From the NCBI GenBank assembly GCA_910588045.1, contig CAJUPS010000101.1:1-11275 (forward strand): a stretch of 11,275 bases of DNA, written 5' to 3'. The notes under the pieces are model-generated. The model searched no databases. It saw only the letters and a program-made list of their open reading frames with translations, and was not told where the DNA came from. The first letter of the stretch is position 1, and the number at the start of each line of letters is the position of its first letter. Positions 6,259-11,275 of this stretch are shown here, one piece after another. Made by a program: the position numbers and the translations under genes. This DNA is from an uncultured Oscillospiraceae bacterium. Lineage in GTDB: Bacteria > Bacillota > Clostridia > Oscillospirales > Oscillospiraceae.

Positions 6259-6353
6259 AAGGATAGGGCGCTGCCGTCCAAACGGGAGGCTCCTCCGTTT
6301 AGTTACGAGAAGTAACCGCCCGGTGTGCGAGCCTGGGGCGGTTACTTCTTTTT
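6259..6353 (+). ncRNA. Antisense antitoxin RNA, unit 3 (diverged)
   Basis: Predicted ~95-nt RNA. The 5' half matches units 1 and 2, then the sequence changes at 6297-6307 and in the terminator loop (6321-6336). The stem that pairs with toxin mRNA is kept. The altered loop may make this RNA prefer its own toxin mRNA over those of units 1 and 2. Confidence 0.75.
6308..6353 (+). terminator. Terminator, unit 3 (plus-strand U-tract only)
   Basis: A perfect 13-bp stem (6308-6320 with 6337-6349) is followed by TTTTT for the antitoxin RNA. The A-run that supplies the minus-strand U-tract in units 1 and 2 is replaced by ACG before the stem, so termination of toxin 3 mRNA here should be weak. Confidence 0.85.
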
Positions 6354-6440
6354 ATTCCGAAACTGTGATACCAAGATGCACAGCTCGATGATGCTGATCA
6401 GCACAAGCGTATATGTAAACATATCACTGTATGTAACCAT
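6342..6440 (-). CDS. Holin-like type I toxin peptide, copy 3 (32 aa)
   Basis: It differs from copies 1 and 2 by two bases, both synonymous (Cys TGT to TGC, Leu CTG to TTG), so the 32-residue product with its single membrane helix and FRNKKK tail is unchanged. The start at 6440 follows the same GGAGGAGG and 7-base gap. The conserved protein over changed DNA argues that the peptide is under selection and that this copy is not decaying. Confidence 0.87.
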   Translation of the reverse strand: MVTYSDMFTYTLVLISIIELCILVSQFRNKKK

Positions 6441-6447
6441 GCTATCA

Positions 6448-6472
6448 CCTCCTCCCGCTTTTCAGGAGGAGG
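6448..6472 (-). promoter_or_regulatory. Ribosome-binding-site-sequestering hairpin, toxin 3
   Basis: The 8-bp stem (6448-6455 with 6465-6472) that hides the toxin Shine-Dalgarno sequence is unchanged from units 1 and 2. Confidence 0.8.
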
Positions 6473-6555
6473 AAAGAAGCGCCCCCTCCTGTTGGAGGAG
6501 CCAACCCCGTTCTTCCGTTTGCGCAGCGCCCCGTCCCTTTCCGGGGGCTGGGATC

Positions 6556-6584
6556 ATTCTACCACATAGGGAGAATCCTGTCAA
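6556..6584 (-). promoter_or_regulatory. Toxin promoter, unit 3
   Basis: Minus-strand TTGACA (6584-6579), 17-bp spacer, TAGAAT (6561-6556). The spacer and start region carry substitutions relative to units 1 and 2, but both hexamers are intact. Confidence 0.87.
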
Positions 6585-6606
6585 ATCCTCCGTGATCCAG
6601 AAACCC

Positions 6607-6640
6607 GAAACGCCCGGTCTATGACCGGGCGTTTCCCTCT
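6607..6640. terminator. Strong hairpin insulating the toxin array from the selenium operon
   Basis: A perfect 13-bp stem (6607-6619 with 6623-6635, TAT loop). The plus side continues CCTCTGTTT, a poor U-tract, and the minus side is also weak. It sits directly before the yqeC promoter and probably blocks read-through between the array and the operon. Confidence 0.6.
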
Positions 6641-6641
6641 G

Positions 6642-6670
6642 TTTACAAATCCTCCGCCCTGTGCTATACT
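6642..6670 (+). promoter_or_regulatory. Promoter of the yqeC-yqeB-selD operon
   Basis: TTTACA (6642-6647), a 17-bp spacer and TATACT (6665-6670) form a good vegetative promoter. Transcription is expected near 6677, leaving a ~25-nt leader before yqeC with no room for a riboswitch. A modest ribosome binding site (GAGGCGG, 6691-6697) precedes the ATG at 6702. Confidence 0.85.
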
Positions 6671-6701
6671 GAATCGAGAATAACGAAAGCGAGGCGGAAC
6701 C

Positions 6702-7361
6702 ATGGAGCTGCAAGAGCTGCTGGGCATTTTCCCCGGCGTCACGGCGCTGATCGGCGGCGGAGGCAAGACCACTATGATGTACACCCTCGCCCGGGAGCTC
6801 TCCCGCCGTGGGACGGTGATCTGCACCACCACCACCCACATCCGGCCGCCGGACCACCTGCCGGTCCTGGAGCGCGTGGACCGGGCGGGGGTGGAGAGCG
6901 CCCACTGCGTCTGCACGGGCCGTCCCTCAGCCGAGGGCAAGCTGACTGCCCCGCCGCAGTCCATGGAGGCGCTGGCCGCGCTGGCGGACTACGTACTGGT
7001 GGAGGCGGACGGCTCCCGGGGCCTGCCGGTGAAGGCCCATCTGTCCCATGAGCCGGTGGTTCCGGCCTGTGCAGGAGCTACCATCGTCCTGGTGGGCGCC
7101 TCCGGTTTTCACCGGCCCGTCCGGGAGGCGGTGCACCGCCAGGAGCGGTTCTGTGCCCTCACCGGAGCGGCGCCGGGGGACCCGGTGACGTCGGAGAACC
7201 TGGCCGCGCTGCTAACGGCGGAGGCCCTGGGGGACGCGGTGTTCGTCAACCAGGTGGAGGCACCGGAGGCCCTTGCCGCTGCCAGAAAGCTGGCCGGTCT
7301 GCTGTCGCGGCCCATATACGCCGGATCATTGAGAGGAGAGGAATGGACATGCTTGTTGTAA
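6702..7361 (+). CDS. yqeC: Selenium cofactor biosynthesis protein YqeC
   Basis: This 219-residue cytosolic protein has an N-terminal nucleotide-binding loop, LIGGGGKTT (residues 16-24), followed by ICTTTTHI and the segment VEADGSRGLPVKAH (100-113). These match the YqeC family (putative selenium-dependent hydroxylase accessory protein). Members are found with SelD and YqeB in genomes that have selenium-dependent molybdenum hydroxylases, and are thought to help make or insert the labile selenium cofactor. The exact reaction is not established. It is first in a three-gene operon and its last 19 bases overlap yqeB, implying translational coupling. Length fits the family. A simple P-loop ATPase is the less likely alternative. 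Confidence 0.9.
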   Translation: MELQELLGIFPGVTALIGGGGKTTMMYTLARELSRRGTVICTTTTHIRPPDHLPVLERVDRAGVESAHCVCTGRPSAEGKLTAPPQSMEALAALADYVLVEADGSRGLPVKAHLSHEPVVPACAGATIVLVGASGFHRPVREAVHRQERFCALTGAAPGDPVTSENLAALLTAEALGDAVFVNQVEAPEALAAARKLAGLLSRPIYAGSLRGEEWTCLL

Positions 7362-8158
7362 TACGCGGAGGCGGGGACCTGGCAACCGGGGTTGCCCTGC
7401 GCCTGTACCGCGCGGGAATGCGGGTGGTCATCTGCGAGACGGCCTCGCCCACCTCCATCCGCCGCACGGTGTGTTTCTCCGAGGCCGTGCGCCTGGGGGA
7501 GACGGCGGTGGAGGGCATCGTCGCCCGCCGCGCGGCGCCGGAGGAGGTTCCCACCCTGCTGGCGGAGGGGATCGTCCCCGTGCTGGTGGACCCGGAGGCC
7601 GCCTGCATCAAGGCGCTGCACCCTGACGCCGTGGTGGACGCCATCCTGGCTAAACGGAACCTGGGCACCACCGCGGATATGGCCCCCATCGTTGTGGCGG
7701 CGGGCCCCGGATTTACCGCCGGAGCGGACTGCCACGCCGTGGTGGAGACCATGCGGGGCCACTACCTGGGGCGGGTGATCTACGCCGGATCCGCCCTGCC
7801 CAACACCAACATCCCCGGCCTGATCGGCGGCTACGCCGGTGAGCGGGTTCTCCGCGCCCCGGCGGACGGCGTGTTTCAGGGGAACCGGCAGATAGGCGAC
7901 CAGGTCAAATCCGGCGACGTTGCGGGCTATGTGGCCGGGATTCCCATGGTCTGCACCATCGACGGCGTGCTGCGGGGCCTTCTGGCCGACGGCGTGGCCG
8001 TCACCAAGGGCATGAAGAGCGGCGACGTGGACCCCCGGTGCCGGCCGGACCACTGTACCTGCGCCTCCGACAAGGCGCTGGCCGTGGGCGGGGGCGTGCT
8101 GGAGGCGATCCTCCACTTTGCAGGCGGAAAGGAATCATCAGGATGGAAAACGAAGTAA
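7343..8158 (+). CDS. yqeB: Selenium-dependent molybdenum hydroxylase accessory protein YqeB (EF2563 family)
   Basis: A 271-residue protein with an N-terminal Rossmann-like start, VVIRGGGDLATGVALRL (residues 5-21), then VVICETASPTSIRRTV, typical of the YqeB/EF2563 family that tracks with selenium-dependent molybdenum hydroxylases. The role inferred for the family is maturation or delivery of the selenium-containing molybdenum cofactor ligand. The start at 7343 follows GAGAGGAGAGG closely; an in-frame ATG at 7349 is a possible alternative with looser spacing. It overlaps yqeC upstream by 19 bases and selD downstream by 16, so the three proteins are probably made in fixed proportion. No sign of damage. 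Confidence 0.9.
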   Translation: MDMLVVIRGGGDLATGVALRLYRAGMRVVICETASPTSIRRTVCFSEAVRLGETAVEGIVARRAAPEEVPTLLAEGIVPVLVDPEAACIKALHPDAVVDAILAKRNLGTTADMAPIVVAAGPGFTAGADCHAVVETMRGHYLGRVIYAGSALPNTNIPGLIGGYAGERVLRAPADGVFQGNRQIGDQVKSGDVAGYVAGIPMVCTIDGVLRGLLADGVAVTKGMKSGDVDPRCRPDHCTCASDKALAVGGGVLEAILHFAGGKESSGWKTK

Positions 8159-9180
8159 AACTGACCAAGCTGGCCTCCTGCGCCGGGTGCGGCGCGAAGG
8201 TGGGGGCGGGGGTACTGGCCCAGCTGCTGGAGGGCATCCGGGTCCACAGCGACCCCAACCTGCTGGTGGGGTTCGACAAGAGCGACGACGCCTCGGTCTA
8301 TAAGGTCTCCGATGACCTGGCGCTGGTGCAGACGGTGGACTTCTTTCCGCCCATCGCGGACGACCCCTACCTCTTCGGCCAGATCGCCGCCACCAACGCC
8401 CTCAGCGACGTCTATGCCATGGGCGGCGAGCCCAAGCTGGCGCTGAATCTGATGTGCATCCCTAAGAATATGCCCCAGGAGGCGGTCCACCAGATGCTCC
8501 GGGGCGGCTATGACAAGGTCTACGAGGCAGGCTGCCTCATTACGGGGGGCCACAGCATCTTCGACGAGGAGCCCAAGTACGGCCTGGCCGTCACCGGCTT
8601 CGTCCACCCGGACCGGATTCTGACCAATAGCGGTGCAAAGCCCGGGGACGTGCTGATGCTGACCAAGCCCCTGGGTATCGGGGTCCTCACCACCGCCCAC
8701 AAGGGGGAGCTGGCCTCCCCCGAAAGCATGGACCTGGCCTACCGCCTCATGACCACGCTCAACAAGGCCGCCCGGGACGTGATGGTGCGCTTCCGCGTCC
8801 ACGCGTGTACGGATGTCACCGGATTCTCCCTCATGGGACACCTGCTGGAGATGGTCCAGGGCAGCGGCGTACAGGCGGTGGTGGACGTGGAGGCGGTGGA
8901 CATCATCCCGGAGGCCCTGGAATTTGCCAGGATCGGCGTGCTGCCGGAGGGCATGTACCGCAACCGGACCTTTGCCGAGCCCCACGTAGATGCGGGCGTC
9001 GCCCCGCTGTGCCTCCAGGACGTGCTCTACGACCCCCAGACCGCCGGAGGGCTGCTGATCGCGGCGGACCCCGCCGACGCGGACGAGCTGCTGGCCGCGC
9101 TGGCGCCCTGCGTCCCCAGCGCCCAGCGGATCGGCGTGCTCCGGGCCTATCCGGGAGGGGCCCGGATCCTCCTGCGCTGA
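8143..9180 (+). CDS. selD: Selenide, water dikinase (selenophosphate synthetase)
   Basis: SelD makes selenophosphate from selenide and ATP, the activated selenium donor for selenocysteine, selenouridine and the selenium-dependent molybdenum cofactor. The 345-residue product has the glycine-rich active-site segment with Cys16 and Lys19 (AGCGAK), VDFFPP (65-70), GGHS (135-138), CTDVTGFSLMGH (222-233) and DPQTAGG (297-303), all standard SelD motifs. The catalytic position is cysteine, not selenocysteine, so the gene can be translated without Sec machinery. The start at 8143 is chosen because family homology begins here; upstream in-frame codons belong to the yqeB overlap. With yqeB and yqeC next door and no selA, selB or selC in view, its main job may be the hydroxylase cofactor. 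Confidence 0.95.
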   Translation: MENEVKLTKLASCAGCGAKVGAGVLAQLLEGIRVHSDPNLLVGFDKSDDASVYKVSDDLALVQTVDFFPPIADDPYLFGQIAATNALSDVYAMGGEPKLALNLMCIPKNMPQEAVHQMLRGGYDKVYEAGCLITGGHSIFDEEPKYGLAVTGFVHPDRILTNSGAKPGDVLMLTKPLGIGVLTTAHKGELASPESMDLAYRLMTTLNKAARDVMVRFRVHACTDVTGFSLMGHLLEMVQGSGVQAVVDVEAVDIIPEALEFARIGVLPEGMYRNRTFAEPHVDAGVAPLCLQDVLYDPQTAGGLLIAADPADADELLAALAPCVPSAQRIGVLRAYPGGARILLR

Positions 9181-9215
9181 CCTCCTGCTCCTTTTTGAAA
9201 AGGATTGCATGAAAT

Positions 9216-9250
9216 GGAGTATTTCCGAACTCTCCGCAGGGAAATACTCT
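9216..9250 (+). terminator. Hairpin after selD, probable weak operon terminator
   Basis: A perfect 10-bp inverted repeat (9217-9226 with 9240-9249), extended by a G-T pair, with a 13-nt loop. It is followed by TCTTGAC, a poor U-tract. It lies 36 bases after the selD stop and is the only candidate to end the selenium operon; it could instead be a protein-binding dyad or recombination-related site near the integrase. Confidence 0.5.
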
Positions 9251-9251
9251 C

Positions 9252-9281
9252 TTGACAGATGGTTCCCCGAGGATTTATCCT
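9252..9281 (+). promoter_or_regulatory. Possible integrase promoter
   Basis: TTGACA (9252-9257), an 18-bp spacer and TATCCT (9276-9281). The -35 is perfect, the -10 matches the consensus at four of six positions. Transcripts would start near 9288, just before the inverted repeat at 9293-9316. Confidence 0.4.
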
Positions 9282-9292
9282 TTCTTTCTAAG

Positions 9293-9316
9293 CGGCAAAA
9301 TTTTCCAATTTTGTCG
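9293..9316. repeat. A/T-rich inverted repeat upstream of the integrase
   Basis: CGGCAAAATT (9293-9302) faces AATTTTGTCG (9307-9316) across TTCC, nine Watson-Crick pairs and one G-T. It is 25 bases before the integrase start codon. An operator, an arm or core recombinase site, or a leader hairpin are all possible; the sequence alone does not decide. Confidence 0.6.
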
Positions 9317-9340
9317 AATTAAGAAAGGGAGGTATTCTCA

Positions 9341-10516
9341 ATGTCCAGAAAGACCATACTGCCCAATATCGCATACGACACCCAGCGGCGCAGCTACTAT
9401 GTCACCATCCGGCGGCCTGCCCCGCCGGGAGGAACGCCCCGCAGGACCGTCCGGTGCTACCCCACCCTGGAGCTGGCCATTCAGGCCCTGGACCGAAAGG
9501 GCGGAGAGGAAATCCTCGCCAACGGGGAGGACCTGGACAAGCTGACCCTGGGCCAGTGGCTGACCTACTGGCTGGAACAGATCATCAAGCCCAGTCGCTC
9601 CGCCAGTACCGCCCACGGCTACACCATGATTATCCGCAACCACCTCTCGCCGTCCCTGGGGACCACCCAGATCAGCAAGCTCACCGCCGCCCAGGTGCAG
9701 ATGTACCTCAACCGGATGCAGGCCAAGGGCCTGTGCGCCAACACCGTGCGCAAGCACTACATGCTGCTGCACAACGCCCTGGAGCACGCCCGGAAGCAGG
9801 ATTTGGTCATGCGCAACGTAACGGAGTACGTCACCCCGCCCACCGCCAGCGACCCCACCCACCACTTCTACGACTCGGAGACCATGGCAAGGCTGTTCGA
9901 GATCCTGGCAGGCACCTCCATGGAGCCGGTAGTAAAGCTTGCGGGCTACCTGGGACTGCGCCGCGCCGAGATCTGCGGCCTGAAGTGGAACCACGTGGAC
10001 CGGGAGCAGAAGGTCATCACCATTGCCGAGGCCCGCACCACGGTCAACGGCCGCCCGGTGAACAAGTCCACCAAGAACCGCTCCTCGATCCGCCGCCTGG
10101 GGTATGCGGGGCTGCTGGACATGGAGGAGCTGATCGAGCGGCTGTGGAACCAGCGGCAGGAGGAGATGGAGCGCATGGGGGACCGCTATGAGGACAATGG
10201 GTATGTCATCTGCCACGACGGGGGCCGCCCCTATCAGGCGGACTACCTCAGCAACCGGCTCCAGCGGGTCCTGAGCAAGACGGAGCTGCCCTATGTGACC
10301 CTCCACGGCCTGCGGCACAGCTTCGCCAGCATCGCCAACAGTCAGAACGTCCCCCTCTTCGGCATCAGCCGCGCCCTGGGGCACAGCACCACCAGCACCA
10401 CAAGCCGCATCTACATGCACCTGTTCGACGATACCCACCTCTCCGTGGTGCAGGCGGTGGGCGAGGCCGTCGGCGGATCGTCAAGTGAGCAGTCCAAGAG
10501 CTCTGCCTCCGAATAA
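9341..10516 (+). CDS. Site-specific tyrosine recombinase (phage/ICE-type integrase)
   Basis: A 391-residue integrase. The N-terminus (to about residue 60) looks like a small arm-site DNA-binding domain with SYYVTIRRP. A SAM-like core-binding domain spans about 68-165 (LGQWLTYWLEQ). The catalytic domain follows with Arg207 (GLRRAEICGL), a hairpin lysine at 242 or 245, His322 and Arg325 (HGLRHS), His348 (LGHS) and nucleophile Tyr358 (SRIYMHLF). All catalytic residues are present, so it should be active in cutting and rejoining DNA. The start has a strong AAGGGAGG at 8 bases. There is no excisionase, relaxase or phage gene beside it, so it is either an orphan, one end of a lost element, or a recombinase acting on nearby repeats. 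Codon use is like the neighbouring core genes. Confidence 0.93.
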   Translation: MSRKTILPNIAYDTQRRSYYVTIRRPAPPGGTPRRTVRCYPTLELAIQALDRKGGEEILANGEDLDKLTLGQWLTYWLEQIIKPSRSASTAHGYTMIIRNHLSPSLGTTQISKLTAAQVQMYLNRMQAKGLCANTVRKHYMLLHNALEHARKQDLVMRNVTEYVTPPTASDPTHHFYDSETMARLFEILAGTSMEPVVKLAGYLGLRRAEICGLKWNHVDREQKVITIAEARTTVNGRPVNKSTKNRSSIRRLGYAGLLDMEELIERLWNQRQEEMERMGDRYEDNGYVICHDGGRPYQADYLSNRLQRVLSKTELPYVTLHGLRHSFASIANSQNVPLFGISRALGHSTTSTTSRIYMHLFDDTHLSVVQAVGEAVGGSSSEQSKSSASE

Positions 10517-10552
10517 ACAAAAGAGGCCCGGCTGAAACCAGCCGGGTCTCTT
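10517..10552. terminator. Bidirectional terminator between integrase and rubredoxin
   Basis: 13-nt arms (10521-10533 with 10540-10552) pair with one G-T wobble around a GAAACC loop. On the minus strand the stem is followed by CTTTTGTTTA, a fair U-tract for rubredoxin; the plus side ends TCTTCTC, weaker, for the integrase. Confidence 0.82.
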
Positions 10553-10564
10553 CTCGGGCAGATT

Positions 10565-10720
10565 TTAGGCGGCGGAGAACTGGTCCTTGCCCACGCCGCA
10601 CAGGGGGCACTCGAAATCCTCGGGGAGATCCTCCCACTTGGTGCCGGGAGCAATGCCGTGGTCGGGATCGCCCAGGGCCTCGTCGTACTCGTAGCCGCAG
10701 ACGTCGCAAACGTATTTCAT
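10565..10720 (-). CDS. Rubredoxin
   Basis: A 51-residue one-iron electron carrier of the cytosol. The four iron ligands sit in two pairs, Cys5/Cys8 (CDVCGY) and Cys38/Cys41 (CPLCGVGK), with the conserved DPDHGIAPGTKWEDLP between them, a full-length classic rubredoxin. In anaerobes it passes electrons to oxygen- and peroxide-detoxifying enzymes such as rubrerythrin, superoxide reductase or flavodiiron proteins; none of these is in the window. The start at 10720 is chosen over the in-frame ATG at 10765 because GGAGGA lies 8 bases before it and the extra 15 residues are unlike the family. Confidence 0.96.
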   Translation of the reverse strand: MKYVCDVCGYEYDEALGDPDHGIAPGTKWEDLPEDFECPLCGVGKDQFSAA

Positions 10721-10754
10721 GGTGATATTCCTCCTTCTGTTTGGTGGTAGCTCT

Positions 10755-10784
10755 AGTATATCCACTTTTTCTGCATTTTGTCTG
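10755..10784 (-). promoter_or_regulatory. Probable rubredoxin promoter
   Basis: On the minus strand, CAGACA (10784-10779), an 18-bp spacer and TATACT (10760-10755). The -10 is good, the -35 moderate. It lies in the gap between the ABC transporter stop and rubredoxin, so rubredoxin can be expressed alone or together with read-through from upstream. Confidence 0.55.
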
Positions 10785-10807
10785 TTGCAAATCCCACAAA
10801 ACGGGCG

Positions 10808-11275
10808 TCAGCTCAACTCGGCCTGGCCGGTGTAGAGCTGATAGTATTTGCCGCCCTGGGCAATCAGGTCGTCGTGGTCCCCCCGTTCGATGATCTCGCC
10901 CTGCTCCAGCACCATGATGGCCCGGGCGTTGCGAACGGTGGACAGGCGGTGGGCGATGACGAACACGGTCCGATCCGCCATCAGCTGGTCCATGCCCTGC
11001 TCGATGAGCTTCTCCGTCCGGGTGTCGATGGAACTGGTGGCTTCATCCAGGATCAGCACCGGCGGGTCCGCCACGGCGGCCCGGGCGATGGCCAGCAGCT
11101 GCCGCTCCCCCTGGCTGAGACTGCCGCCGTCGTCGGTGATCCAGGTGTCGTAGCCGTCCGGCAGGTGGCTGATGAAGGTGTCGGCATTCGCCAGCTTCGC
11201 AGCGGCACGGACCTCCTCGTCCGTGGCGTCCAGCTTGCCGTAGCGGATGTTGTCGGCAATGGTGCCGGTGAAGAG
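10808..11275 (-). CDS. ABC exporter, C-terminal nucleotide-binding half (N-terminus outside window)
   Basis: The frame is open to the window edge and gives 155 C-terminal residues of a transporter ATPase. It starts in LFTGTIADNIRYG, the segment after the Q-loop typical of MsbA/MdlB/LmrA-type half-transporters. It then shows the signature LSQGERQ, Walker B with catalytic Glu and D-loop (VLILDEATSSID) and the switch histidine (AHRLST). It ends with the usual short tail DDLIAQGGKYYQLY. Walker A and the membrane domain lie beyond the window. Substrate cannot be told: multidrug, lipid or peptide export are all possible. The GTG at 11074 is internal. A partner half-transporter may lie further upstream. 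Confidence 0.93.
   Translation of the reverse strand, partial: LFTGTIADNIRYGKLDATDEEVRAAAKLANADTFISHLPDGYDTWITDDGGSLSQGERQLLAIARAAVADPPVLILDEATSSIDTRTEKLIEQGMDQLMADRTVFVIAHRLSTVRNARAIMVLEQGEIIERGDHDDLIAQGGKYYQLYTGQAELS

Larger units (their letters stand above)
6213..6603. repeat. Tandem repeat unit 3 of 3 (type I toxin-antitoxin module), diverged
   Basis: It has the same layout as units 1 and 2, but the toxin start is 387 rather than 389 bp from that of unit 2. Changes cluster just before the terminator (6297-6307), in the terminator loop (6321-6336), at two synonymous toxin positions, and around the toxin transcription start and spacer. All four promoter hexamers are kept. The right edge is approximate; homology fades after about 6603. 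Confidence 0.88.

Noticed and set aside
5519..6315. Plus-strand ORFs of 161 and 135 residues across repeat units 1-2 (5519-6004) and 2-3 (5908-6315)
   Set aside because: They run antisense through the toxin genes, leaders and terminators, lack a good ribosome binding site, and exist only because the repeat unit happens to be open in that frame.
5435..6603. CRISPR array or insertion sequence
   Set aside because: The repeats are ~389 bp with no short repeat-spacer pattern, and there is no transposase or terminal inverted repeat; promoters, toxin genes and terminators explain the unit.
6671..6701. A riboswitch or molybdenum/selenium leader element before yqeC
   Set aside because: The predicted leader is only about 25 nt, too short for a known riboswitch.
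6462..6905. Minus-strand ORF of 147 residues across unit 3, the hairpin and yqeC
   Set aside because: It crosses a terminator-like hairpin and two promoters and is antisense to yqeC; composition is that of a shadow frame.
8038..8142. Extended selD start giving 35 extra N-terminal residues
   Set aside because: The extra residues lie within the yqeB reading region and do not look like SelD; homology begins at the ATG at 8143.
7109..9210. Long minus-strand ORFs opposite yqeB and selD (335 and 427 residues)
   Set aside because: They mirror high-GC genes with clear family motifs on the plus strand; they are rich in His, Gly, Arg and Gln as expected for antisense frames of GC-rich coding DNA.
9338..10438. 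Minus-strand ORF of 366 residues opposite the integrase
   Set aside because: It is antisense to an integrase with all catalytic residues and has no recognisable domain or ribosome binding site.

Overview
The window looks like chromosome of a high-GC Clostridia gut anaerobe, most likely Oscillospiraceae (Flavonifractor, Lawsonibacter, Oscillibacter or Pseudoflavonifractor type). The reasons are strongly G/C-ending codons, consensus Gram-positive promoters and ribosome binding sites, a very large secreted-type surface protein, an anaerobe-style rubredoxin, and genes for a selenium-dependent molybdenum hydroxylase cofactor. The taxonomic call is inference; no marker gene is present.

Layout. (1) 2-4231, plus strand: the C-terminal 1409 residues of a giant extracellular protein, S-layer-like, whose start lies outside the window. 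It ends at a strong hairpin shared with the converging gene. (2) 4302-5312, minus strand: an unrecognised 336-residue protein with a phage-structural-like N-terminus and a terminator-like hairpin in its leader. (3) About 5435-6603: three tandem copies of a ~389-bp unit. Each unit carries a 32-residue holin-like (TxpA/BsrG-type) membrane peptide gene on the minus strand and a convergent small antisense RNA on the plus strand, i.e. three type I toxin-antitoxin modules. (4) 6642-9180, plus strand: a promoter and a three-gene overlapping operon yqeC-yqeB-selD for the labile selenium cofactor. (5) 9341-10516, plus strand: an intact tyrosine recombinase behind two inverted repeats. (6) 10565-10720, minus strand: rubredoxin. 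(7) 10808-11275, minus strand: the C-terminal part of an ABC exporter that runs off the window.

The toxin-antitoxin array is the most notable part. Every unit has near-consensus promoters with 17-bp spacers for both RNAs, a shared bidirectional terminator where the two transcripts overlap tail to tail, and an 8-bp hairpin that buries the toxin Shine-Dalgarno sequence. All three toxin genes encode the same peptide, and the only coding differences are synonymous. Units 1 and 2 are identical over about 338 bp, so one is a recent copy or they are homogenised by conversion. Unit 3 has diverged where it could matter for function: the terminator loop (a likely RNA-RNA contact site) and the toxin-strand U-tract.

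The selenium operon has SelD, YqeB and YqeC but no selA/selB/selC and no hydroxylase in the window, so its client enzymes must lie elsewhere. All functional statements come from reading motifs by eye; no database search or folding program was run.
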